Of a stretch of DNA of 64,000 bases, positions 38,319 to 45,062 are shown in pieces (the stretch's first letter is position 1; every line of letters starts with the position of its first letter). The DNA is from Aldehydirespirator sp965204415 (GTDB lineage Bacteria > Actinomycetota > Acidimicrobiia > Acidimicrobiales > Aldehydirespiratoraceae). Position numbers and translations under genes: made by a program. The DNA lies in the NCBI GenBank assembly GCA_965204415.1, contig CBDBEL010000001.1, forward strand, positions 558,001 through 622,000, given 5' to 3'. Under the pieces are notes generated by a model, which saw only the letters and a list, made by a program, of their open reading frames with translations, did not search any database and was not told the DNA's origin.

Positions 38319-38340
38319 GGGCCGGACTGGCCTCGCAAAG

Positions 38341-38369
38341 TTGACACAACATGGATTGTAGTGTATTCT
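38341..38369 (+). promoter_or_regulatory. Near-consensus sigma-70 promoter
   Basis: TTGACA at 38341, 17-base spacer, TATTCT at 38364. It points at the coiled-coil membrane protein gene, about 85 bases downstream of the expected start point. Confidence 0.65.
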
Positions 38370-38459
38370 TGTCTACTGCGCCTCGCTGCCGGGCCACGCG
38401 GCAGTCATCCACACACACGACAGCGCCGAGCCACGCGCCGCTAGTTCAAGCGAGGCACC

Positions 38460-38933
38460 GTGACCGCATCCCTCCCACGAGCGACGCTCCAACCGCAACC
38501 ACGCAACGACCCCATGGCCGACCCCCGACCGACACTGCCGGCAGCTGCCCCGGCCGAACCCGCCCCGACGGCGAGGCCGAGCGCATGGGCCAAGCTCATG
38601 GAGGACCCCCTGCCCGCCGTACTCGGTGCCGTCGTAGTGGTGCTGCTGGGCTTCTCGCTCACCGTCACCAACGCACGGATCAGCGACGCCAACGACAGGA
38701 TCACGCGTCTCGAAGTGAAGATGGACGACAGATTCGCGGCCCAAGACGAGAAGATCGACGAACTGGACAAGAAGATCGACGAGCTGGGCCTGAAGCTGAC
38801 TGCTCTCATTGTCGCGCTCGAGGCCGCCGGCGTCATCGAAGCCAACATCTCTGATCTGACCACGGCCACGGCCGCAGGCCACGGAACCGGGCGGGTGGCA
38901 GGGACGACGGCCACGCCGTCGGGGCGGTCGTAG
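38460..38933 (+). CDS. Small membrane protein with C-terminal coiled coil
   Basis: 157 residues from a GTG, or 139 from the ATG at 38514. Pro/Ala-rich N-terminus, one membrane helix (DPLPAVLGAVVVVLLGFSLT), then an Asp/Lys coiled coil (RITRLEVKMDDRFAAQDEK, with EKIDELDKKIDEL heptads). The last roughly 20 codons are antisense to a DUF4143 remnant, so the tail may be secondary. It has its own strong promoter. The partner and role are unknown; it resembles small anchor proteins. Confidence 0.55.
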   Translation: MTASLPRATLQPQPRNDPMADPRPTLPAAAPAEPAPTARPSAWAKLMEDPLPAVLGAVVVVLLGFSLTVTNARISDANDRITRLEVKMDDRFAAQDEKIDELDKKIDELGLKLTALIVALEAAGVIEANISDLTTATAAGHGTGRVAGTTATPSGRS

Positions 38934-39040
38934 CCGTAGCCGCCGACCGCGGTGATGACGATCAGCTTGGGCTGGATCTCGTCGAGATAGTCCCACACGT
39001 ACTGCTGGCGGCGACGGTGCCAGATCCAGTTGCCGGGGCC
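38898..39040 (-). pseudogene. DUF4143 ATPase remnant with internal deletion
   Basis: Minus strand reads WDYLDEIQ fused directly to KLIVITAVGGYGYDRPDGVAVVP. In the intact gene at 41821-43077 these two segments (RDYLDEVQ and LIVITAVGGYGYDRPDGVAVVP) lie about 600 bp apart. DNA identity to that gene is obvious on both sides of the junction, so this is a recent internal deletion followed by decay. Confidence 0.75.
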
Positions 39041-39048
39041 GCGACGGG

Positions 39049-40341
39049 CTACGGGCCCAGGGCGGTGACAGGCAGCACCGTCACCCCGTCGGGGCGCTCA
39101 TAGCTGTAGCCCGCGGCTGTGATCACCAGCTTCTTCACCGGCTCGCCCACCCTGGACACGTCGATCTGCTCGCAGGCCCGCGTGAGCGACCGGGCGGCCT
39201 CGTCCAGCCGCTCCCCCGAGCCCAGCTTGACCTCCACGGCCAGCCAGCGGCCATCGCCGTGCTCCACCACCGCGTCGAGCTCGTGGCCGTTGCTGTCGCG
39301 GTAGTGGAAGACGCGGGCATCGTTGGCCTCCGCACAGATCCGAAGATCCCGCACGACCAGCGACTCGAAGGCCTGCCCCAGGTAGCCGATGTCTCGCCAC
39401 AGGCGCTCGGGACCAGCTCGCAGCGTCGCCGCCGCCAGCGACGGATCCACCAGATGGCGCTTGGGAGACCGTCGCAGCCTCGCCCGCGACCTGAGGTGCA
39501 CGGCCCAGGCTGGCAGGTCCTCGACCACGAACACCCGCCTGAGCGCCTCCAGGTACTCCGCCACCGTGCTCCGGGACGGCAAGTCGTCCCCGGCGATGTC
39601 ATCGGAGAGGGTGGTCGCCGCGGCCGCGGTGGCGATGTTGCGGCTTAGCGAGGACAGCAGCCTCTGAACGCCCTCGGGCCGGTGCCGCGACCGTCCCAGC
39701 CGGCCGATGTCAGTCCGAGCCACCTCCTGCAGATAGGCACGGCACAGCGACTGCGCCCCCGCCACCGGCATCTCCAGATGGCGGGGCCAGCCGCCCCGGC
39801 ACAGGGCCTCCACCACGTCCTCGACGGTGGCGGCAGAAGCCCCAGCAGAGCAGTCACCGCCGGCGAGCAGCGAGCCGAGCGACACCTCGCCCGAAGACTC
39901 GCCCGACTCCGCCAGCGACATGGGCCGCATCCGCACCCGCATCACGCGGCCCGCGCCGGAATGGCGAGTCCGGTCGTCGGGCGGATGGGCCGATCCTGTG
40001 AAGATGAACCGGCCCCGGCCCGGCTCAGCGTCCACGACATGGCGGGCGAAGTTCCACAGGCCCGGAGCGAGTTGCCACTCGTCGACGAGCCGCGGCCGGT
40101 CGCCCTCCAGGGCCGCGCCGGGCCGCAGCGCGGCAGCCTCCACGGCGCCGGGGTCGCGGTCCAGCCGGATCTGGCTGCGGGCATGGCGAAGGCCGGTCCA
40201 CGACTTGCCGGTGCCGCGGGCACCCTCCACGACGACGATCGGGGAGATCGCCAGTGCCCGACCCACTACGAGGTCGGCGACCCGCGGCAGGTAGCCGTCC
40301 GGAGCTAGCGGGCCTGCCTGTCCGAAAGAGGCCAACGGCAT
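39049..40341 (-). CDS. DUF4143-type AAA ATPase, copy A
   Basis: 430 residues. Walker A GARGTGKSW near residue 40, Walker B RLVDEWQLAPGLW near 86 and sensor-like FIFTGSAHPP near 110. The C-terminal DUF4143 domain carries GHELDAVVEHG and WLAVEVKLG, a D-x(n)-E-x-K nuclease-fold pattern. Such single-gene P-loop proteins are abundant and mobile in bacteria, and their job is unknown. A 23-bp tandem array ends about 35 bases upstream of the ATG. Copy B is 1.5 kb away; the two differ clearly in sequence. Confidence 0.88.
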   Translation of the reverse strand: MPLASFGQAGPLAPDGYLPRVADLVVGRALAISPIVVVEGARGTGKSWTGLRHARSQIRLDRDPGAVEAAALRPGAALEGDRPRLVDEWQLAPGLWNFARHVVDAEPGRGRFIFTGSAHPPDDRTRHSGAGRVMRVRMRPMSLAESGESSGEVSLGSLLAGGDCSAGASAATVEDVVEALCRGGWPRHLEMPVAGAQSLCRAYLQEVARTDIGRLGRSRHRPEGVQRLLSSLSRNIATAAAATTLSDDIAGDDLPSRSTVAEYLEALRRVFVVEDLPAWAVHLRSRARLRRSPKRHLVDPSLAAATLRAGPERLWRDIGYLGQAFESLVVRDLRICAEANDARVFHYRDSNGHELDAVVEHGDGRWLAVEVKLGSGERLDEAARSLTRACEQIDVSRVGEPVKKLVITAAGYSYERPDGVTVLPVTALGP

Positions 40342-40352
40342 GCGTTCATCAT

Positions 40353-40452
40353 ACCTTCACCAATCGATCAGCAAGCATATTGCAGCATAGTCACCGAGCA
40401 TATTGCAGGATTGTTACCAGGCATATTGCAGAACAACCACCGAGCAGGTTGG
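40353..40452 (-). repeat. 23-bp iteron array upstream of DUF4143 copy A
   Basis: CATATTGCAG starts at 40376, 40399 and 40422 and a variant CAGGTTG at 40445, exactly 23 bp apart, with a shared ACCgaG tail between. A degenerate unit (40353-40375) fills the space to the gene. Two helical turns per unit would put all sites on one face of the DNA. Nearly the same block recurs at 43264-43350. Confidence 0.85.
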
Positions 40453-40547
40453 CCGACCAGTCGAGAGCCAGAACCTCGCTGCGGGACGGAGATTCCCCCT
40501 CGAGGGCTCCCGAGGCCACTAGCACGCCGCCGGCGTCATAGACGACG

Positions 40548-40772
40548 CTACGCGTCATCAGCGTTGCGCAGGCGCTGTCGGATCGCCTCGAACTCCGAGC
40601 GGGTCATGGGCTTCACATCGCGGATGAACTCCGCCGGGGAGGGGCGCGAGGCGATCGCTGTCAGATGGTCGCGCACGTACTGCTGCACCGAGAGCCCCGC
40701 GGCCGCCGCCTGCTCCCGAAGCCGCCTGCCCACGGTGTCGTCGAGTCCCTTGATGTTGAGGTCCATGCCCAT
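40548..40772 (-). CDS. Orphan FitA-like ribbon-helix-helix antitoxin
   Basis: 74 residues, or 72 from a second ATG at 40766. The N-terminus LNIKGLDDTVGRRLREQAAA continues GLSVQQYVRDHL, a ribbon-helix-helix of the FitA/VapB kind. The C-terminus should be the toxin-binding tail. No PIN toxin follows on this strand, so the partner is missing. TAGAAT lies 7 bases before the ATG at 40766, which favours that codon and a leaderless mRNA. Confidence 0.72.
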   Translation of the reverse strand: MGMDLNIKGLDDTVGRRLREQAAAAGLSVQQYVRDHLTAIASRPSPAEFIRDVKPMTRSEFEAIRQRLRNADDA

Positions 40773-41079
40773 GATTCTACCAATCTGGTATAGCAGGATC
40801 AGGCTCGGCCGAACGCGAACATCCCCTACACGCTAGATACATATAATATAGCTAGTAGAGTGGAGATATACTAAAATATATGCCTCTATGCCTGGACAGA
40901 TGGTGATGCAGGGCGCGTCGTCGCAGTGGCAGCAACATATGGGCGCACAGCGGAAGCCGAGCAGGCCGTCTGGCGCGACCCCTCCGGACGTGAAGCTTGT
41001 TGCCCATGCCGGCACGGGAACAGCCGTGAACCGGAATATGGTGGCTACACTTGTGGTCACATTGAGTGGGAGGATCGTC
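40773..41079. other. AT-rich intergenic segment between two toxin-antitoxin loci
   Basis: 307 bp without a supported gene. Bases 40830-40885 are strikingly AT-rich with TATAAT at 40842 but no matching -35. An exact 21-bp match to 38080-38100 lies at 40956-40976. The last 40 bases should hold the Phd/VapC promoter. Confidence 0.5.
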
Positions 41080-41343
41080 ATGCGGTCGGTAGGAGTGCGG
41101 GAATTCAGGGATCGGGCGACTCAGCTGATGGCCCGGGGCGAGACGCTCGTCATCGAGCGTCGAGGCGAGCCGGTCGGCTTCTTCGTGCCGATCGAGGCCA
41201 CCGACCGCCGTGCCGGCGGCGAGGCCCTGGAGCGGCTCGGCGAACTGATCGACGACGTGCTCGCCGAGACGGGCCTCAGCGAGGAGGAACTCGTGAGCGA
41301 ACTGGCCGAACCTCGGGTTGGGCCGCATGCGCCTCGTCGTTGA
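41080..41343 (+). CDS. Phd/YefM-family antitoxin
   Basis: 87 residues from the ATG at 41080 with GGGAGGA before it; the open frame upstream is not homologous. MRSVGVREFRDRATQLMARG and LVIERRGEPVGFFVPI are the Phd fold's DNA-binding N-terminus. The acidic helical C-terminus (GELIDDVLAETGLSEEELV) is the expected toxin-binding part. The next gene, which overlaps, encodes a PIN ribonuclease. Confidence 0.85.
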   Translation: MRSVGVREFRDRATQLMARGETLVIERRGEPVGFFVPIEATDRRAGGEALERLGELIDDVLAETGLSEEELVSELAEPRVGPHAPRR

Positions 41344-41770
41344 CACCAGCGTCCTGATAGGAGAGCTGCTGCGAGCCCGGGGACGCGAGCGGCTGCGCGA
41401 CGAGCGCCTGGATCTGTTCCTGCCCCAACAGATGTGGGCCGAGACGAGGCTGCATCTGCCCCGCCGCGTCGCGGCGTTCGCCAGCGCCCGCGGTCTCGCC
41501 TCAGGCCTGGCCGACGAGTTGACCAGGCAGTGCCTTGTGACCGTGCTCCGGAATACCGTCATCGTGGCATCGGCGGTGTACTCGGCGCTGGAAGACGAGG
41601 CCCGAGCCCGATCGCAGCGCGATCCCGACGACTGGCCCGTGGTGGCCTGCGCGCTCACCCTGTCGGCCGGCGTGTGGACGAACGACAACGACTTCCTCGG
41701 AACGGGCGTCGCCACCTGGACCACCGAGACCCTTCAACTCTGGCTGGACCGCGCCGAACACCCACCCTAG
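41327..41770 (+). CDS. PIN-domain ribonuclease toxin (VapC-like)
   Basis: 147 residues from the ATG at 41327 (a TTG three codons upstream is possible). PIN acidic residues: Asp in VVDTSVLIGELL, Glu in QMWAETRLHL, Asp pair in RDPDDWPVVACAL and WTNDNDFLGTG. The site looks complete, so an active Mg-dependent RNase is expected. It overlaps the antitoxin gene by 17 bp. VapC proteins usually cut tRNA or rRNA; the target here is not predictable. Confidence 0.87.
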   Translation: MRLVVDTSVLIGELLRARGRERLRDERLDLFLPQQMWAETRLHLPRRVAAFASARGLASGLADELTRQCLVTVLRNTVIVASAVYSALEDEARARSQRDPDDWPVVACALTLSAGVWTNDNDFLGTGVATWTTETLQLWLDRAEHPP

Positions 41771-41820
41771 GGCTCAGGTCGCCGCCGCATCGGAGGAGGT
41801 GACGGCATGTCCGGCCCGGG

Positions 41821-43077
41821 TCAGGGGCCGAGGGCGGAGATGGGGACGACGGCGACGCCGTCGGGGCGGTCGTAGCCGTAGCCGCCGACCGCGGTGATGA
41901 CGATCAGCTTGGCCGGCTCGCCAACCGCGGCGGTATCGACCCTGGAGCGCAGCTTGACCAGATTGCGGGCGGCGGCTTCGATGGCCCGCTCGCCGCCGAG
42001 CTTGGCCTCCACGGCGAGCCAGTCTCCGCCGGCGGTCTCCACCACGGCGTCGACCTCCAGGCCGGTGTTGTCGCGGTAGTGGAAGACCTCGCCATCGCAT
42101 GCTCCCGCGTACACCCGCAGGTCGCGCACCACGAGCGAATCGAACAGCAGCCCGAGCAGCTCCAGGTCCCGCTGGAGGCGGTGCGGGCCGGCGCGCAGCG
42201 CCGCCGCCGCGAGCGACGGATCGACGAGGTGGCGCTTGCTTGCCCGCCTCAGGCGCGACCTGGAGCGCAGCCGGGCCGACCATGCGGGCTGGTCCTCCAC
42301 CACGAAAACCTGCTCGAGGGCATCAAGGTACGAGCGGACGGTGTCGCGGTGCAGCGGCCGTTCGCCTCCCGCGTCCGCGGCCAGCGTCGCCTGGGACGCT
42401 TCGGTTGCGGTGTTGCGGGCGAGCGATCTCAACAGGCGCCGCATTCCCGCCGGATCGGGCCCGCGGCCGCCTGGCTGGACGACATCGGCCCTCTGGACCT
42501 CGTCGAGATAGTCCCGCACGTACTGCTGGGCGGCGACGATGCCAGATCCGAGGTTGGCGGGCCATCCCCCGCGGCACAGGGCCTCGGTCAGATCGGAGAG
42601 GCCGGCGTCTCGGGACCGGCCCGCGGCGCCTCCTGAAGACAACAGACTGCCCAGCCCCACCGCGCCGCTTGAGTCGCCCGTCTCAAACAGCGTCATGGGA
42701 CGCAGGCGGATCCGGGAGATGCGGCCCGCCCCGCTGTGCCGGGTGGCGTCGTCGCTCGGGACAGCCGAGCCGGTCAAGATGAATCTGCCAGGCTGGCGAC
42801 CCTCGTCGCTGGCTCTGCGAACATGGTTCCATATGGCTGGGGCTTGCTGCCACTCGTCGAGCAGTCGCGGCTCGGGGCCTCCGATTACGGCCGCTGGGTC
42901 TATCTCGGCGAGGGCCCGGGCGTGGCTGTCCACATCGAACAGCACCTCGCTGCGGGCTTGCTGCCGCGCCGCCTCCGTCTTGCCCGATCCGCGGACTCCC
43001 TCGATCACCACGGTCGGGGCCGCCTGCAGCCGCTGTGCGATCATGCGGTCAATGATTCTGGGCCGGTAGTCCACCAT
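41821..43077 (-). CDS. DUF4143-type AAA ATPase, copy B
   Basis: 418 residues from the ATG at 43077 (MVDYRPRIIDRMIAQRL, the family's usual opening); the frame continues into the upstream iterons, which are not coding. Walker A GVRGSGKTEA, Walker B RLLDEWQQAPAIW, FILTGSA, and a C-terminal GLEVDAVVETAG with WLAVEAKLG. A 23-bp array starts 11 bases upstream. It is the probable parent of the deleted remnant at 38898-39040. Confidence 0.88.
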   Translation of the reverse strand: MVDYRPRIIDRMIAQRLQAAPTVVIEGVRGSGKTEAARQQARSEVLFDVDSHARALAEIDPAAVIGGPEPRLLDEWQQAPAIWNHVRRASDEGRQPGRFILTGSAVPSDDATRHSGAGRISRIRLRPMTLFETGDSSGAVGLGSLLSSGGAAGRSRDAGLSDLTEALCRGGWPANLGSGIVAAQQYVRDYLDEVQRADVVQPGGRGPDPAGMRRLLRSLARNTATEASQATLAADAGGERPLHRDTVRSYLDALEQVFVVEDQPAWSARLRSRSRLRRASKRHLVDPSLAAAALRAGPHRLQRDLELLGLLFDSLVVRDLRVYAGACDGEVFHYRDNTGLEVDAVVETAGGDWLAVEAKLGGERAIEAAARNLVKLRSRVDTAAVGEPAKLIVITAVGGYGYDRPDGVAVVPISALGP

Positions 43078-43087
43078 CGCAGAATAG

Positions 43088-43179
43088 GACTTGAACCAAT
43101 ATTCTGCAACATATATTATCAACATCTCGCAATAGATTTGACCAATAGCTCGCAAGGATTTGAATCAGCTATACGCAAC
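43088..43179 (-). repeat. 23-bp iteron array upstream of DUF4143 copy B
   Basis: Four units at 43088, 43111, 43134 and 43157, each exactly 23 bp. They share the pattern TTGAaCcA, then TCGCAA or TGCAA near the end. Upstream (43197-43230) TTTGTTTCTGCGG is repeated twice with a 17-bp period. The 301-bp gap 43078-43378 is made up of this array, those repeats and the orphan array next to it. Confidence 0.8.
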
Positions 43180-43263
43180 AGTCGCCTGCGGATTATTTTG
43201 TTTCTGCGGGATATTTGTTTCTGCGGACTTGTTGCTTTGACGCCTCGCCGGGCGGGGATCGGA

Positions 43264-43350
43264 CGATCAGCAAGCATATTGCAGCATGGTCACCGAGCAT
43301 GTTGCAGGATTGTTGCCAGGCATATTGCAGAACAACCACCGAGCAGGTTG
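43264..43350 (-). repeat. Orphan copy of the copy-A iteron block
   Basis: 87 bp that match 40365-40451 with only three differences. CATATTGCAG-type units start at 43275, 43298 and 43321, and CAGGTTG at 43344, again 23 bp apart. No DUF4143 start codon follows directly; copy B with its own different array lies beyond. Confidence 0.85.
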
Positions 43351-43378
43351 CAGCGTGCTAGCGGGTCGGCTGGATGTG

Positions 43379-44101
43379 CTAGTCGATCAGGCCTTCGACG
43401 GTCGCCTTGCGCAGTCCGGCGGCCCGGCCGGACACTCCGAGCTTGTCCCAGAGCTTGGACAGCTCCCGGTACATCGAGCGCTCCGAGTAGCCCATCTCGG
43501 ACGCGATGTCCGCGGTCGGCCTCCCGGATGCGAGCCTCTGCAGCATCACCAGATCGGAGGCCTCCAGGGAGTGGGGCGCCTCAGCATCAAAATGCTGCTT
43601 CACCGCGGTGCAGGCGCTCATCAGCCTGCGAGTGCCGTCCTGGGTGGTCAGCCCGGCCAAGGCGTCCCAGTGGACCACCTTCGGAGTGTCGCCCGTCAGT
43701 TCCGGAGACCGTGCCGGCCTTGATCGGCTGGGCCGCGGCTCCTCCGACGCCAGCCAGTCCTCGATGGAACCCGCGGCCTCGCGCATGTAGCCGGAGACGA
43801 TCACCCAATCCTCGGCCAAGCCCGCGGGAATCAAACGGGTGGCCATCGCACGCTCGCCGTCGCGGAACAGCCTCGCCACGTCGCGCTGATACGACAACGG
43901 CAGGGACTCGCTGTAGACGTGTACAGCCTCGCGGTGGTACTCGGCCATCCAAGGCTCGCCGTAGGGGCCCTCCGGCACCCCGAAGCGATACGCCTCCAAC
44001 ATGGCGTCGACACCCCCTGCCATGAGACCGCAAGCAAGACGGACGCGCGCGAACTCAAGCCCCTCGCTCGGTTCAGTGCCCACGGCGCTCACAATACCCA
44101 T
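43379..44101 (-). CDS. LuxR-type helix-turn-helix regulator
   Basis: 240 residues. The C-terminal LuxR-like domain is LEASDLVMLQRLASGRPTAD followed by IASEMGYSERSMYRELSKLW (about 180-225). The N-terminal part is helical with no receiver, PAS or ATPase motif I recognise. Unlike most LuxR domains the recognition helix carries SERSMYRELSKLWDKLGV, a known variant in actinobacteria. It is divergent from a 42-residue membrane peptide, with TGGCAG palindromes between them that it probably binds. Confidence 0.75.
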   Translation of the reverse strand: MGIVSAVGTEPSEGLEFARVRLACGLMAGGVDAMLEAYRFGVPEGPYGEPWMAEYHREAVHVYSESLPLSYQRDVARLFRDGERAMATRLIPAGLAEDWVIVSGYMREAAGSIEDWLASEEPRPSRSRPARSPELTGDTPKVVHWDALAGLTTQDGTRRLMSACTAVKQHFDAEAPHSLEASDLVMLQRLASGRPTADIASEMGYSERSMYRELSKLWDKLGVSGRAAGLRKATVEGLID

Positions 44102-44180
44102 TACGGGCTCGGCCTGCCGGGAGGAGCATCAGAGCGGAGAACACGGGGTGTGCTCGTCTTTGGCGGATCGGTTCGGGCGC

Positions 44181-44251
44181 TCTGGCAGGACTCTGCCAGA
44201 AGCTTGGCAGGGTCCTGCCAACGCCGGGCCGGATCTGGCAGAGCCTGGCAG
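44181..44251. promoter_or_regulatory. TGGCAG operator-like palindromes
   Basis: TCTGGCAG-GACT-CTGCCAGA (44181-44200) and TTGGCAGG-GT-CCTGCCAA (44204-44221) are perfect inverted repeats. Two further direct TGGCAG half-sites stand at 44236 and 44246. Centres of the two palindromes are about 22 bp apart. They lie in the 247-bp divergent region between the LuxR-type gene and the small membrane peptide gene. Confidence 0.7.
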
Positions 44252-44348
44252 ACATGGCCCGTGTTGGGAGTGCCAAGCTCAGTCTGTCAAGTCAGCCGCC
44301 GGGAACCGTCCGAGCAATTTCGGCGCCGGCCAACAGAGAGGAGACGCC

Positions 44349-44477
44349 ATGTCAGACTCCACCACCACCGACCACCGGCGCTTCGGGGCCAAGGGATGGC
44401 TCACCGTCGCTGCGGCGGCAACGGCCGCAGCCGTGCTGGCGATTCCGCGGTACCGCCGCAGCCACCGCGGCATCTGA
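44349..44477 (+). CDS. 42-residue membrane peptide
   Basis: 42 residues: MSDSTTTDHRRFGAKGWLTV, a helix of about 16 Ala/Val/Leu residues and a basic end PRYRRSHRGI. AGAGGAG lies 6 bases before the ATG, the best ribosome site in this part of the window, which argues that it is translated. One membrane span with a positively charged exit. No family recognised. Controlled, by position, by the palindromes upstream. Confidence 0.5.
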   Translation: MSDSTTTDHRRFGAKGWLTVAAAATAAAVLAIPRYRRSHRGI

Positions 44478-44491
44478 CGGCCACCGCTCCC

Positions 44492-44890
44492 ATGACCTCC
44501 CTCATGCCCAGCAACATGCTGCTGAAGGAACACGGCGAGGTCCGACTTCGGGTCGAACCCACCGGTCCACGCGGCAATACCGGGCCCGGATCCCCGGGCA
44601 CGCCACGAGGCGGGGACACGGCCCACCCTGGTGAAGGCGCCGCTGCCTTCACTGCTTTGACGCCCCACAGGCCGAGGATCCGTCGGGCCGCATCGGCCGA
44701 GCCGGACGTGAGCCTCGGCTCCCTGGGATGGCTCGCGGTGCTGCTCGCCGCAGTGCTGCTGACGGTACTTGCCCACGCCGGCAGCGTGCGCTCCGGCCAG
44801 AGAGCGCACCCCGAGCCATCCCAGGCCACCGTCCAGGTCACCGAGGCCCCCGCGCCGGGCTACGTGCTCACCGACCCGGCCACTCCATAG
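44492..44890 (+). CDS. Hypothetical single-span membrane protein, 132 aa
   Basis: 132 residues from an ATG 14 bases after the stop of the 42-residue peptide. Pro/Gly/Arg-rich first 75 residues, one strong helix (LGWLAVLLAAVLLTVLAHAG, about 82-101) and a short Pro/Thr-rich tail. No recognised family. Likely co-transcribed with the small peptide. Two other ATGs follow soon after the chosen start. Confidence 0.45.
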   Translation: MTSLMPSNMLLKEHGEVRLRVEPTGPRGNTGPGSPGTPRGGDTAHPGEGAAAFTALTPHRPRIRRAASAEPDVSLGSLGWLAVLLAAVLLTVLAHAGSVRSGQRAHPEPSQATVQVTEAPAPGYVLTDPATP

Positions 44891-44985
44891 ACCCGGCCGA
44901 CCCGGCCACCGGACAGGCGCGGCCACCGAACAGAGCCGACCCGGCCGACCCGGCCACCCCATAGACCCGGCCACCGGACAGACGC
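44891..44985 (+). repeat. Imperfect GACCCGGCC repeats
   Basis: GACCCGGCC or close variants recur six or more times, interleaved with CACCGGACAG-type pieces. It follows the 132-aa gene and precedes the methionine aminopeptidase stop. Nothing else is visible up to 45062 apart from a short piece (45049-45060) of the interspersed repeat. Confidence 0.6.
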
Positions 44986-45062
44986 GACGACGGTGTGCCG
45001 GGTCCACCCGGCTGCACGTCACACGGACTGGTGCAGCGATCGCGGCCTATCCGCTCGGCCGC

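Noticed and set aside
40926..41357. 143-codon plus-strand frame before vapC
   Set aside because: It overlaps the Phd antitoxin in another frame and has no folded-looking sequence apart from the 21-bp shared fragment.
43078..43155. N-terminal extension of DUF4143 copy B
   Set aside because: The added codons lie inside the 23-bp iterons and family members begin at the conserved DYRPRI segment.
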